Both the position numbers and the translations under genes were made by a program. The notes beneath the pieces were generated by a model. That model did no database searches, was not told the origin of the DNA, and worked only from the letters and a program-made list of their open reading frames with translations. From Candidatus Latescibacterota bacterium (GTDB taxonomy: Bacteria > Latescibacterota > MVCY01), in the NCBI GenBank assembly GCA_030608245.1, contig JAUWEO010000031.1, positions 1 to 11,676 on the forward strand: a DNA stretch of 11,676 nucleotides, read 5' to 3'. Within the stretch, counting starts at the first letter, position 1. Every line of letters begins with the position of its first letter. This document shows, in pieces, positions 1 through 6,377 of the stretch.

Positions 1-474
1 GCAGTGGACTTGATAAAGGGCATTGGTCTAACTGCCGGCCTCAGAGTAATCAATGTTCCCGGTGCCACCGGCTATTTAGACACCAACTACTCCGGCAAGG
101 CCCAATATGCCTTAGATGCCCTTCGTGAGCTGGATTTAGTCTATCTCCACGTGGAGGCGCCCGATGAGGCAGCCCACAATGCAGACCTACAGGCAAAGAT
201 CCGGGCGATCGAGCAGTTTGACCATCTGGTGGTGGGAAAGGTGTTGGAGGGTTTGCCTGACCTCGGCCGGTTCCGAATTATGGTTTTGCCCGATCATCGC
301 ACTCCGGTGGCGGTGAGGACTCACACCCCGGAGCCGGTGCCGGTGGCGATTTTCTCTGCGGAGATAAGTCCGGACGATATGTTGGCATTCACCGAAGCAG
401 AGGCAGAGAAAGGAAGTTTAAGAATTCAAAAAGGACACCGATTAATTCAGCGATTTATCGGTTTGGAGGGATAG
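1..474 (+). CDS. apgM: Cofactor-independent phosphoglycerate mutase, C-terminal part (5' end outside window)
   Basis: The reading frame is open from base 1, so this is the last ~157 residues of a longer protein; the GTG at 4 is not its start. The family (archaeal-type iPGM, alkaline phosphatase superfamily) interconverts 3- and 2-phosphoglycerate using two metal ions. Visible family signatures are the substrate-side segment NVPGATGYLDT, the metal-binding stretch HVEAPDEAAHNAD, the PDH metal ligands near bases 289-297, and a late His in RTHTPEPVPVAIF. The stop codon abuts the lysC start directly (TAG then ATG) and the lysC ribosome binding site GGAGG (465-469) lies inside the last codons, so the two genes are probably translationally coupled. 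Placement between homoserine-pathway genes and lysC is common for this family; members in this context have been suspected of a threonine-pathway phosphotransfer role, but that is inference here. Confidence 0.9.
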   Translation, partial: AVDLIKGIGLTAGLRVINVPGATGYLDTNYSGKAQYALDALRELDLVYLHVEAPDEAAHNADLQAKIRAIEQFDHLVVGKVLEGLPDLGRFRIMVLPDHRTPVAVRTHTPEPVPVAIFSAEISPDDMLAFTEAEAEKGSLRIQKGHRLIQRFIGLEG

Positions 475-1686
475 ATGAGTCTGATAGTTCAGAAATACGG
501 AGGCACCTCGGTGGCTACGCCTGAGCTGATCAAAAGAACGGCCCTGCGGATTATCTCTGTGAAGAAGAAGGGGCACGATGTAGTAGTAGTGACCTCTGCG
601 ATGGGTGACACCACCGACCAACTGTTTAATCTGGCGACTAAAATCACCGACCGGCCCAGCGGACGGGAACTGGATATGTTAGTCTCCTCTGGGGAAAGGA
701 TAGCAATGGCCCTGTTGTCGATGGCCATAAACTCTATGGGATTTGCTGCTATTTCCTTTACTGGTTCCCAGAGTGGCATTGTGACCGACACCGTCCACAC
801 CAAGGCCAGGATTAAGGACATTCGCTCCCACCGGGTCAAAGAGGAGTTGAACAAGGGGAAAATAGTTGTCATAGCAGGTTTTCAAGGGGTGAGCCCCGAA
901 CACGAGGTCACCACCCTGGGCAGAGGGGGATCGGACACTACAGCAGTGGCGCTGGCTTACGCCCTGGGAGCTGAGAGGTGCGAGATTCTGACCGATGTCG
1001 ATGGCATCTACACCGCTGACCCCCGGATTGTTCCCCGAGCAAGAAAATTGGATGTTATCTCTTACGATGAGATGCTTGAACTGGCCAGCTCCGGGGCCAG
1101 GGTGCTGCACACCCGCTCGGTTGAAATGGCTAAACAGTGTGGGGTACTGCTTCATGTTCGGTCCAGTTTCAACCAAAATCCAGGCACAATGGTAAAAGAA
1201 GAGGAGAAACAGATGGAAGAGCTTTTGGTAAGAGGGATAGCCTATGACGATGGTGAGGCCAAGGTGACCATTCGGGAAGTCCCTGACCGTCCCGGGGTGG
1301 CGGCCAGAATATTCGGCGCTCTTGCCCAGGCTAATATCAATGTAGATATGATTATCCAGAATGTGAGCGACAGCGGCACCACCGATATGTCCTTCACTGT
1401 TCCTGAATCAGAACTGCTCCAGGCCTTGGGGTCTATTGAAAAATTGAGAAATGAGATGGGATTTAAAGATGTGGTAGCCGATAACGACATCGCCAAGGTA
1501 TCTGTTGTGGGACTGGGAATGCGCAGTCACTCCGGAGTGGCCGCCCAGGTGTTCCAGGCCCTGGCAGAGAAAGGGATTAACATTGAAATGATCAGCACTT
1601 CGGAGATAAAAATCTCCTGCGTGGTGCGCAAATCTGAAGTAGAAGATGCAGTGAAGGCCCTACACAAAACCTTCGAACTGGAATAA
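475..1686 (+). CDS. lysC: Aspartate kinase
   Basis: Catalyses ATP-dependent phosphorylation of L-aspartate to 4-phospho-aspartate, the first step towards lysine, threonine, methionine and diaminopimelate. The 403-residue length is typical of the monofunctional, Bacillus/Corynebacterium-type enzyme. Visible motifs are the N-terminal KYGGTS (residues 7-12), [10 protein letters not shown] (about 40-49), and GRGGSDTT (149-156) of the amino acid kinase fold, followed by [12 protein letters not shown]. Two ACT domains follow, roughly 263-328 and 343-403, which in this family bind lysine and/or threonine for feedback inhibition. The start ATG follows directly after the apgM stop, with GGAGG 5 nt upstream. 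A second in-frame start at codon 247 is described separately. No lysine riboswitch is visible because the operon's 5' end lies outside the window. Confidence 0.97.
   Translation: MSLIVQKYGGTSVATPELIKRTALRIISVKKKGHDVVVVTSAMGDTTDQLFNLATKITDRPSGRELDMLVSSGERIAMALLSMAINSMGFAAISFTGSQSGIVTDTVHTKARIKDIRSHRVKEELNKGKIVVIAGFQGVSPEHEVTTLGRGGSDTTAVALAYALGAERCEILTDVDGIYTADPRIVPRARKLDVISYDEMLELASSGARVLHTRSVEMAKQCGVLLHVRSSFNQNPGTMVKEEEKQMEELLVRGIAYDDGEAKVTIREVPDRPGVAARIFGALAQANINVDMIIQNVSDSGTTDMSFTVPESELLQALGSIEKLRNEMGFKDVVADNDIAKVSVVGLGMRSHSGVAAQVFQALAEKGINIEMISTSEIKISCVVRKSEVEDAVKALHKTFELE
1213..1686 (+). CDS. Possible internal-start product of lysC: 157-residue ACT-domain (beta) subunit
   Basis: An ATG at codon 247 of lysC, in frame, is preceded by GAGGAG at 1201-1206 with 6 nt spacing, a better ribosome binding site than most chance sites inside a gene. 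Translation from it would give a 157-residue polypeptide starting MEELLVRG that carries both ACT domains and no kinase domain. Bacillus subtilis aspartokinase II and Corynebacterium aspartokinase are known to make such a beta subunit from an in-frame internal start at nearly the same place, forming alpha2beta2 enzymes with the full-length chain. The position match is what I can see. Whether this start is used here is inference. Confidence 0.5.
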   Translation: MEELLVRGIAYDDGEAKVTIREVPDRPGVAARIFGALAQANINVDMIIQNVSDSGTTDMSFTVPESELLQALGSIEKLRNEMGFKDVVADNDIAKVSVVGLGMRSHSGVAAQVFQALAEKGINIEMISTSEIKISCVVRKSEVEDAVKALHKTFELE

Positions 1687-1708
1687 ACCGACAGGAGGTT
1701 ACAGAAAT

Positions 1709-2710
1709 ATGGGGTACAATGTAGCTATCGTTGGTGCAACCGGAGCCGTCGGGCAGGTGATGAGGCAGATCCTGGAAGAAAGAGATTTCCCCGTGGCCAG
1801 ATTGAGACTGTTGGCCTCTGCTCGCTCGTTAGGGAAAAGGTTTCCTTTCAAAGGAGAAGAGATCCCCGTGGAAGAACTGAAGGAGAGCTCTTTTCAGGGG
1901 ATTGATATTGTACTCTCCTCAGCAGGCAGTGCAATAAGCCGTTGGTTTGTCCCCCATGCGGTGAAGGCTGGAGCGGTGGTGATTGACAACACCAGTGCCT
2001 TCAGGATGGACCCGGAGACGCCGCTGGTGGTGCCGGAAGTGAACCCAGAGGAGATCAAGAGACATAAGGGGATCATCGCCAATCCTAACTGCTCCACTAT
2101 TCAACTGGTGGTAGTGCTGAAGCCCTTACACGATGCAGCTGGGGTCAAACGGGCGGTGATTTCCACCTACCAGGCGGTCTCTGGTGCTGGACTCAAGGCC
2201 AGTCTTGAACTGAAGACACAATCGCAGGCTGTGCTAAATGGTGAAAGGGCAAAAAATGAGGTGTTTCCTCATCAGATTGCGTTTAATGTCTTGCCTCAGA
2301 TTCCCCAGAGGGACGCCTTTGGCCCCAATGGTTACACCGAGGAAGAGACAAAGATGGTTAACGAGACCAAGAAGATAATGGGAGACCAATCCATCGAACT
2401 CACGGCCACCTGCGTGCGGGTGCCGGTGTTTGTGGCCCACTCGGAGGCGGTGAACATAGAAACCTATAGAAAACTCACCGCCCAGCAGGCCAGAGAGATC
2501 CTTGCCGCTGCTCCCGGGGTGACCGTTCTGGACGATCCTGGCCGTCAGCTTTATCCCCTGGCTGTCGAGGCAGAGGGTAAGGACGATACCTTTGCGGGAA
2601 GGATACGGGAGGATCTCTCCACCGAAAACGGTCTGGCTCTGTGGATTGTCTCCGATAATCTGCGTAAAGGAGCAGCATTGAATGCCGTTCAGATAGCTGA
2701 GCTTATATAA
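1709..2710 (+). CDS. asd: Aspartate-semialdehyde dehydrogenase
   Basis: Reduces 4-phospho-L-aspartate with NADPH to L-aspartate 4-semialdehyde, the step directly after lysC, feeding lysine/diaminopimelate and threonine/methionine synthesis. The N-terminal dinucleotide-binding loop is GATGAVGQ (residues 9-16). The catalytic cysteine is C128 in NPNCSTIQ, and the conserved R237/H244 lie in RVPVFVAH. The 333-residue length is normal for the bacterial family. The ATG is preceded by AGGAGGT (1693-1699) at 9 nt. The gene begins 22 nt after lysC, so the two are probably cotranscribed. No convincing hairpin terminator is visible after the stop; the downstream sequence becomes AT-rich at once. Confidence 0.97.
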   Translation: MGYNVAIVGATGAVGQVMRQILEERDFPVARLRLLASARSLGKRFPFKGEEIPVEELKESSFQGIDIVLSSAGSAISRWFVPHAVKAGAVVIDNTSAFRMDPETPLVVPEVNPEEIKRHKGIIANPNCSTIQLVVVLKPLHDAAGVKRAVISTYQAVSGAGLKASLELKTQSQAVLNGERAKNEVFPHQIAFNVLPQIPQRDAFGPNGYTEEETKMVNETKKIMGDQSIELTATCVRVPVFVAHSEAVNIETYRKLTAQQAREILAAAPGVTVLDDPGRQLYPLAVEAEGKDDTFAGRIREDLSTENGLALWIVSDNLRKGAALNAVQIAELI

Positions 2711-2786
2711 CCAACTGTTTAATAGACTAATACCTTGTTTTTATAGTTTAAGATGAATATTTTTTGCATTTTTTGATAAATTTTAC

Positions 2787-2815
2787 TTGACATCTTTCCC
2801 GTTCTGTTTTATCTT
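2787..2815 (+). promoter_or_regulatory. Near-consensus sigma-70-type promoter driving the HU leader
   Basis: TTGACA (2787-2792) and TATCTT (2810-2815) are separated by exactly 17 nt. The -35 is a perfect consensus and the -10 matches four of six positions. The ~45 bases upstream are very rich in A and T with T-runs, like an UP element. Transcription would start near 2822, about 250 nt before the HU coding region. No other gene lies between, so the promoter most likely serves the long HU leader, or an RNA encoded in it. Confidence 0.7.
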
Positions 2816-3074
2816 AAGCTAAAGTAGTTTTTGAGGCTTCGGAAGTATTGAAGGATAAGCAAGGATTTTCCCCTTTGGAAAGAGCTTTACCTTTCGTCGG
2901 GGAAGTGATTTTGGGATAGGGAAGTTTTGCAGAGAATATCGAAGAGGCAACATGGCAGCAACCAGAATTTCTAAAAACAGGAGGGAGATCATGTAGTGGT
3001 TCTAAGGAGGCATAATCGTATCGGAGAATGGTCTGATGGTAAGCCGCTAAACAGTTTGTTAAAGGAGGTCGTAA
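2816..3074 (+). other. Long HU leader with repeated Shine-Dalgarno motifs; possible structured RNA
   Basis: About 250 nt lie between the promoter and the HU start without a normal-sized gene. A nested hairpin is visible at 2868-2904 (TTCCCC with GGGGAA outside, GAAAG with CTTTC inside). A weak long-range pairing, GTTTTTG (2827-2833) with TAAAAAC (2972-2978), would close a ~150-nt domain ending just before the first Shine-Dalgarno. Three strong Shine-Dalgarno motifs follow: AGGAGG (2979-2984) before an ATG-TAG, AAGGAGG (3004-3010) before no usable start, and AAAGGAGG (3060-3067) before the HU ATG. Such an arrangement could regulate translation, or the 5' part could be a separate small RNA. I cannot assign it to a known RNA family by eye. 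Confidence 0.4.
2952..2996 (+). CDS. Candidate 14-codon upstream ORF / leader peptide
   Basis: The ORF reads MAATRISKNRREIM and has AAGAGG (2942-2947) 4 nt before its ATG. Its last codon, an ATG followed immediately by TAG, is itself preceded by AGGAGG at 6 nt, so ribosomes could load at either position and terminate at once. It sits in the HU leader, 78 nt before the HU start and in the same frame, but separated by several stops. The peptide is basic, which fits nothing specific. It may be a chance ORF. The case rests on the two stacked ribosome binding sites. Confidence 0.25.
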   Translation: MAATRISKNRREIM

Positions 3075-3365
3075 ATGACTACTACCAAAAAGGATCTGAC
3101 CCAAAGAGTAAGTGCTATTGCAGGCCGGAAAAAGAGCGATGTCGCCCCGGTAGTGGACGCGTTATTCACTGCCATGCGGGAGACTATGTGTGATGGTAAT
3201 CGGATTGAGATCAGAGGCTTTGGCGTTTTTGAGGTGAAGAAGACCAAACCCAAACCGGCAGCAAGGAATCCCAGAACTGGTGAGATTATCTATGTTCCTG
3301 CCCGGAGAAAGACCCATTTCAAACCGGGGAAACTCCTTAAAGAGGTTCTTCACCGGCCACTATAA
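3075..3365 (+). CDS. HU/IHF-family DNA-binding protein
   Basis: A 96-residue histone-like protein that bends and compacts DNA as a dimer in the nucleoid. The helical dimerisation half occupies residues 1-45. The beta-arm signature follows: GFGVFEV (48-54), a basic arm with RNP (64-66) carrying the proline that intercalates into the minor groove, then TGEIIYVPARRKTHFKPGKLLKEVL. Length and layout match HU/IHF, and the sequence alone does not separate the two. The start has a strong AAAGGAGG (3060-3067) at 7 nt. The gene stands alone between its own promoter/leader and a hairpin terminator, so it is probably monocistronic. Confidence 0.93.
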   Translation: MTTTKKDLTQRVSAIAGRKKSDVAPVVDALFTAMRETMCDGNRIEIRGFGVFEVKKTKPKPAARNPRTGEIIYVPARRKTHFKPGKLLKEVLHRPL

Positions 3366-3399
3366 TAACTTCATCAAGAATAGGACGACTCCTGTTTTG

Positions 3400-3440
3400 A
3401 GAAGGTGCACTCACAACTCCAGGGTGCACCTTCTTTCTAT
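3400..3440 (+). terminator. Hairpin terminator after the HU gene
   Basis: AGAAGGTGCAC (3400-3410) pairs perfectly with GTGCACCTTCT (3424-3434), an 11-bp stem around a 13-nt loop. It is followed by a pyrimidine/T-rich run (TTCTAT). It lies 35 nt after the HU stop codon. The T-run is interrupted, so termination may be only partial. Confidence 0.7.
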
Positions 3441-3552
3441 CGACGCTGGTTGCTGTAATTGATAGCCTTTGATAGAGCGAAAACTACTGGGTCAATGTCC
3501 GGATGTTCGTAGAGTTGAATTTTTGACTAACTTCCTGACACTACAAAAATGC

Positions 3553-3581
3553 TTGCTTCCTGAGAGCGAATTTGTTATATT
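3553..3581 (+). promoter_or_regulatory. Candidate promoter of the VOR operon
   Basis: TTGCTT (3553-3558) and TATATT (3576-3581) are 17 nt apart. The -10 is a good match in an AT-rich run, while the -35 matches only in TTG. It lies 42 nt before the ferredoxin-subunit start and follows the HU terminator, so an operon promoter is expected here. The remaining bases of the 3435-3623 gap show nothing else I can name. Confidence 0.5.
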
Positions 3582-3623
3582 TTATAGTTTCAAAGGAAAA
3601 TCGAGAGACTGAAGGACATAAAG

Positions 3624-3824
3624 ATGGGTGTTTGCATAAATAAAGAATGGTGCAAAGGTTGTGGACTTTGCGTCGCTTTCTGTCCATTAGAATTGATCTC
3701 TATTTCTACAGAGCTTAACTCCAAGGGATACCATCCAGCGGTGGTGGACGATGAGAGTGCCTGCCACGGCTGTCAGAATTGCGCACTGGTCTGTCCTGAT
3801 CTGGCAATTACCATTGAGCAGTAA
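3624..3824 (+). CDS. 2-oxoacid:ferredoxin oxidoreductase, delta (ferredoxin-like) subunit
   Basis: A 66-residue protein with two CxxCxxCxxxCP motifs (WCKGCGLCVAFCP and ACHGCQNCALVCP), each the signature of a [4Fe-4S] cluster. It would carry electrons from the thiamine-pyrophosphate catalytic subunit to external ferredoxin. It is the first gene of the VOR operon. Its stop codon is followed at once by the Shine-Dalgarno of the alpha subunit. Its own start has GAAGGA (3611-3616) at 7 nt. The gene is commonly called vorC or korD; naming varies between organisms, so no symbol is given. Confidence 0.93.
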   Translation: MGVCINKEWCKGCGLCVAFCPLELISISTELNSKGYHPAVVDDESACHGCQNCALVCPDLAITIEQ

Positions 3825-3838
3825 AGGAGGAAAGTTTT

Positions 3839-4885
3839 TTGGACAAGAGAGTATTAATGAGGGGCAACGACGCGATTGCTGAGGCAGCGATTCGTTCAGG
3901 CTGTCGTTATTATTTCGGATATCCCATAACGCCCCAGAATGAGCTTACTGCCTATATGGCCAAGAGGATGCCAGAGGTGGGAGGGACATTTATTCAGGCA
4001 GAAAGCGAGATCGCAGCTATAAATATGGTCTACGGTGCTGCCGCTGCTGGCCAGCGGGCAATGACCTCCTCTTCGGGTCCGGGCATCAGTCTAAAACAGG
4101 AGGGTATCTCCTACTTAGCCGGCGCAGAACTGCCTTGCTTTTATGCCAGTGTTGTCCGAGGGGGACCCGGATTGGGGAATATCGCCCCGGCACAGTCGGA
4201 CTACTTCCAGTCTACCAGAGGCGGAGGACACGGTGACTACCGGGTGATCGTACTTGCCCCCAACAGTGTTCAGGAGATGGCCAACCTTACCATGCTGGGA
4301 TTTCATCTGGCCGACAAATACCGCAACCCGGCTATGGTTTTAGCTGATGCTATCCTGGGACAAATGCTTGAGCCTATGGAATTTAAAACACCCCAGTTCT
4401 CTCCTCTACCGCCCAAGGATTGGGCGGTGGGAAATATGGAAGCCCGTCCCCCTCGGCTGATCAGTTCTCTATTTCTGGGAGAGGGCAAACTGGAGAAGCA
4501 CAATCTGGAGCTTAAGGAGAAGTACGAGAAAATCCAGGCCGAAGAGATGCGCTGGGAGGGCTTTATGCTGGACGATGCTCAAGTTGCCCTCGTTGCATAC
4601 GGCACTTGTGCTCGCATAGCTCGAGGGGCAGTTATCCAGGGACGAGCCCAGGGCGTAAAAATCGGACTCTGCTGTCCCATCACCCTCTGGCCCTTTCCCT
4701 CTGAATTCGTAGGTCAGCTTTCAAAGAATGTGAGAAACATCCTGGTGGTAGAGATGAGCTTGGGACAGATGGTTGAGGATGTCAGGCTGGCGGTGAACGG
4801 CAGGTGTGAGGTTCAGCTCTATGGCAGGACGGGTGGGGGGATTCCCACCGTAGAGGAGATACTGGAAAGGGTGAGCCGACTTTAA
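3839..4885 (+). CDS. vorB: 2-oxoisovalerate-type 2-oxoacid:ferredoxin oxidoreductase, alpha subunit
   Basis: This subunit of the cytoplasmic VOR/KOR complex oxidatively decarboxylates 2-oxoacids to acyl-CoA with reduction of ferredoxin, and can run in reverse in some anaerobes. The N-terminal pyrimidine-binding domain contains GNDAIAEAAIRSGCRYYFGYPITPQNE, QAESEIAAINMVYGAAAAGQRAMTSSSGPG and RGGPGLGNIAPAQSDYFQ, which resemble VorB (2-oxoisovalerate) more than pyruvate enzymes. A transketolase C-like domain follows from about residue 245 (LVAYGTCARIAR onward). The start is a TTG placed 8 nt after GGAGG (3826-3830); the next in-frame ATG would be codon 7 and would leave worse spacing. 2-Oxoglutarate specificity (korA) cannot be excluded. 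The symbol follows the usage in which the alpha chain is VorB. Confidence 0.9.
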   Translation: MDKRVLMRGNDAIAEAAIRSGCRYYFGYPITPQNELTAYMAKRMPEVGGTFIQAESEIAAINMVYGAAAAGQRAMTSSSGPGISLKQEGISYLAGAELPCFYASVVRGGPGLGNIAPAQSDYFQSTRGGGHGDYRVIVLAPNSVQEMANLTMLGFHLADKYRNPAMVLADAILGQMLEPMEFKTPQFSPLPPKDWAVGNMEARPPRLISSLFLGEGKLEKHNLELKEKYEKIQAEEMRWEGFMLDDAQVALVAYGTCARIARGAVIQGRAQGVKIGLCCPITLWPFPSEFVGQLSKNVRNILVVEMSLGQMVEDVRLAVNGRCEVQLYGRTGGGIPTVEEILERVSRL

Positions 4886-4900
4886 GCGTGGATTTAGAGA

Positions 4901-4925
4901 GATTTAGACAGAATCTGTCTAAATC
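4901..4925. repeat. 25-bp perfect palindrome after the alpha subunit gene
   Basis: GATTTAGACAGA and TCTGTCTAAATC are perfect reverse complements separated by one base. A further GATTTAGA lies just before (4891-4898) as a direct repeat of the left arm. No T-run follows, so it is a poor intrinsic terminator. It could be an operator, an mRNA processing or attenuation hairpin, or part of the adjacent inserted element. It lies 15 nt after the alpha stop codon. Confidence 0.6.
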
Positions 4926-4937
4926 AATGCAACAAGG

Positions 4938-5102
4938 ATCCTTTCGTAAAAAGTCCAAAATCTAACGCAGAGACGCAAAGGCGCAGAGAAAAAATAAGAG
5001 ACATAATTATCTGATTATTTGAAAGTATCTTCTTTCTTTGCGTCTTTGCGTCTTTGCGACTTTGCGTTGAAAATCAATGGTGGAGACTTTTTACCATTCA
5101 AT
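4938..5102. mobile_element. MITE-like palindromic element made of ACGCAAAG-type octamers
   Basis: A non-coding inverted repeat. The outer arms GTAAAAAGTC (4946-4955) and GACTTTTTAC (5085-5094) are perfect complements. Inside, the left arm has three tandem octamers (ACGCAGAG, ACGCAAAG, GCGCAGAG; 4965-4988) facing four complementary octamers on the right (CTTTGCGT, CTTTGCGT, CTTTGCGA, CTTTGCGT; 5036-5067), around a 47-nt AT-rich centre. The direct repeat CAACAAGG flanks it (4930-4937 and 5103-5110). It extends to TCAAT(G)CAACAAGG with one base of difference and looks like a target-site duplication. The element has no coding capacity. It fills most of the 296-nt gap between alpha and beta; bases 5111-5165 show nothing recognisable. 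Similar octamer arrays are, from memory, scattered between genes in many environmental genomes. Confidence 0.65.
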
Positions 5103-5181
5103 CAACAAGGGTTTTATGGGATGCTACGATGATATCACTGTAGATGGATAACCAGCTGAGGCGGAGAGTACGGAGAAACCA

Positions 5182-5928
5182 ATGGCAAAGGTGTTCAGGA
5201 AGCCAGCGAGCTTCAAGGATGTGTCCACCAATTACTGTCCCGGATGTGGTCACGGGATAATCCAGCGGATAGTGGCTGAGGTAGTGGACGAGATGGGTAT
5301 CCGTGAGCGAACCATAGGGTTTCCGCCGGTGGGCTGTGCTATCTATCTGGACCTTTATTTGGATTTTGATATGGTTCAGCCGGCTCATGGGCGGACCCCG
5401 GCAGTGGCCACTGGTTTGAAGCGTGTTCTACCCGATCATATTATCCTCGGCTACGAAGGCGATGGGGGACTGACTGCCATCGGAACTGCCGAGGTGATTC
5501 ACGCCGCCAACCGGAGTGAGAATATTACTATCATCTTCGTCAATAATGCGGTTTACGGGATGACCGGAGGTCAGATGGCACCGACCACCCTGATCAGCCA
5601 GAAGACAGCCACCACTCCTTTGGGCAGAGACCTTAAGCGGGATGGCTATCCGCTTCGTCTGTGTGAGCTTCTGGCCACTTTAGACGGTTCTGCCTACTTA
5701 ATACGTACCGCAGTGAGCTCTCCGGCAAATGTGAGGAAGACCAAAAAGGCCATTCGCAGGGCAATTGAGGTCCAGATGGAAGGATTGGGGTTTTCAATGG
5801 TAGAGGTGCTCTCGCCCTGTCCGATTAACTGGGGCCTCACCCCGGTGGAGGCAATGAAGTGGATCGATGAGAAGATGATCCCTTACTTTCCCTTGGGGGA
5901 ATTTAAGAGCCCGAATTCACGAGGATAA
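5182..5928 (+). CDS. 2-oxoacid:ferredoxin oxidoreductase, beta (thiamine pyrophosphate-binding) subunit
   Basis: The catalytic thiamine-diphosphate subunit of the VOR/KOR complex, 248 residues. The TPP signature is GDG (93-95) followed by NN (121-122). Cysteines of the catalytic [4Fe-4S] cluster are visible as C19 and C22 (YCPGCGHG), C52 (PVGCAIY) and C213 (SPCPINWG). The ATG is the only usable start: the frame upstream reaches a TAA at 5149 without an alternative, and GGAGA (5172-5176) serves as ribosome binding site. The 296-nt separation from alpha is unusual for this operon and is explained by the inserted palindromic element. The gene may therefore depend on read-through from 3.6 kb or on a cryptic promoter. 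No symbol is given because vor/kor beta names conflict. Confidence 0.92.
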   Translation: MAKVFRKPASFKDVSTNYCPGCGHGIIQRIVAEVVDEMGIRERTIGFPPVGCAIYLDLYLDFDMVQPAHGRTPAVATGLKRVLPDHIILGYEGDGGLTAIGTAEVIHAANRSENITIIFVNNAVYGMTGGQMAPTTLISQKTATTPLGRDLKRDGYPLRLCELLATLDGSAYLIRTAVSSPANVRKTKKAIRRAIEVQMEGLGFSMVEVLSPCPINWGLTPVEAMKWIDEKMIPYFPLGEFKSPNSRG

Positions 5929-5930
5929 AG

Positions 5931-6011
5931 ATGGGAATTACACTTAAAATACTTCAAATCCAAAGAGCAGCTCGAAGGGAACAGTTAGAACTCGCCTTGG
6001 AAGATAACTGA
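5931..6011 (+). CDS. Candidate 26-codon micro-ORF upstream of the MNT gene
   Basis: The ATG lies 2 nt after the beta-subunit stop, with GAGGA (5921-5925) 5 nt upstream. The ORF ends TGA at 6009-6011, and that stop overlaps the GAGG that serves as Shine-Dalgarno for the next gene. The predicted peptide starts MGITLKILQIQRAARREQ and ends LALEDN; it could form one amphipathic helix. I recognise no family. Its tight fit between two ribosome binding sites argues for translation, perhaps only as a coupling device, but it is short enough to be chance. Confidence 0.35.
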   Translation: MGITLKILQIQRAARREQLELALEDN

Positions 6012-6020
6012 GGCAATCTA

Positions 6021-6377
6021 ATGTCCAAGGTCAAGGAAATTCTGCGAAGAAAGGAAGAGAGAAAAACAAAATTGCAGGTTTCATTAGATTCAATTGTAAA
6101 CCAACTAAAAAATATCGGTGCATTAAGAATCATCCTTTTTGGCTCGTTCGCTAAGGGAGATATCGATGTATATAGTGATTTGGATTTGCTGGTAATAATG
6201 CCCTCTGCAATGAGTGGAAAGGAATGGATGAAGTTAGTTTATGGGGATGTAAAACGAGAAGTTAGCTCTGACATCATCGTCTATAACTTGAGAGAATTTG
6301 AAGAGAACCTCCCGATAAGTAGCTTTTTACAGAACATAGTGAATTTGGGGAGAATCGTCTATGAAAAGACCACCTAA
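6021..6377 (+). CDS. MNT-type nucleotidyltransferase (MntA-like putative antitoxin)
   Basis: A 118-residue minimal nucleotidyltransferase domain. The signature GSFAKGDIDVYSDLD (41-55) is an exact GSx10DxD motif, with D53 and D55 as metal ligands and a third acidic residue probably at D84 (SSDIIVYN). In characterised MntA/HepT pairs the MNT protein AMPylates and silences a HEPN RNase toxin; other MNT/HEPN pairs remain unexplained. The gene overlaps the following HEPN gene by 17 nt, as expected of a coupled pair. A GAGG at 6010-6013 supports the start. The cassette is visibly AT-richer than the flanking genes and interrupts the VOR operon, suggesting horizontal acquisition. Confidence 0.9.
   Translation: MSKVKEILRRKEERKTKLQVSLDSIVNQLKNIGALRIILFGSFAKGDIDVYSDLDLLVIMPSAMSGKEWMKLVYGDVKREVSSDIIVYNLREFEENLPISSFLQNIVNLGRIVYEKTT

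Noticed and set aside
2711..2786. Possible terminator after asd
   Set aside because: T-runs are present but no stable stem precedes them; the tract reads better as an AT-rich upstream element of the HU promoter.
2814..3104. 96-codon minus-strand ORF across the HU leader
   Set aside because: It overlaps the HU start and promoter, has no recognisable domain, and its composition looks like antisense of non-coding sequence.
2996..3193. 65-codon plus-strand ORF overlapping the HU gene start
   Set aside because: It lies out of frame over the conserved HU coding sequence and resembles no protein.
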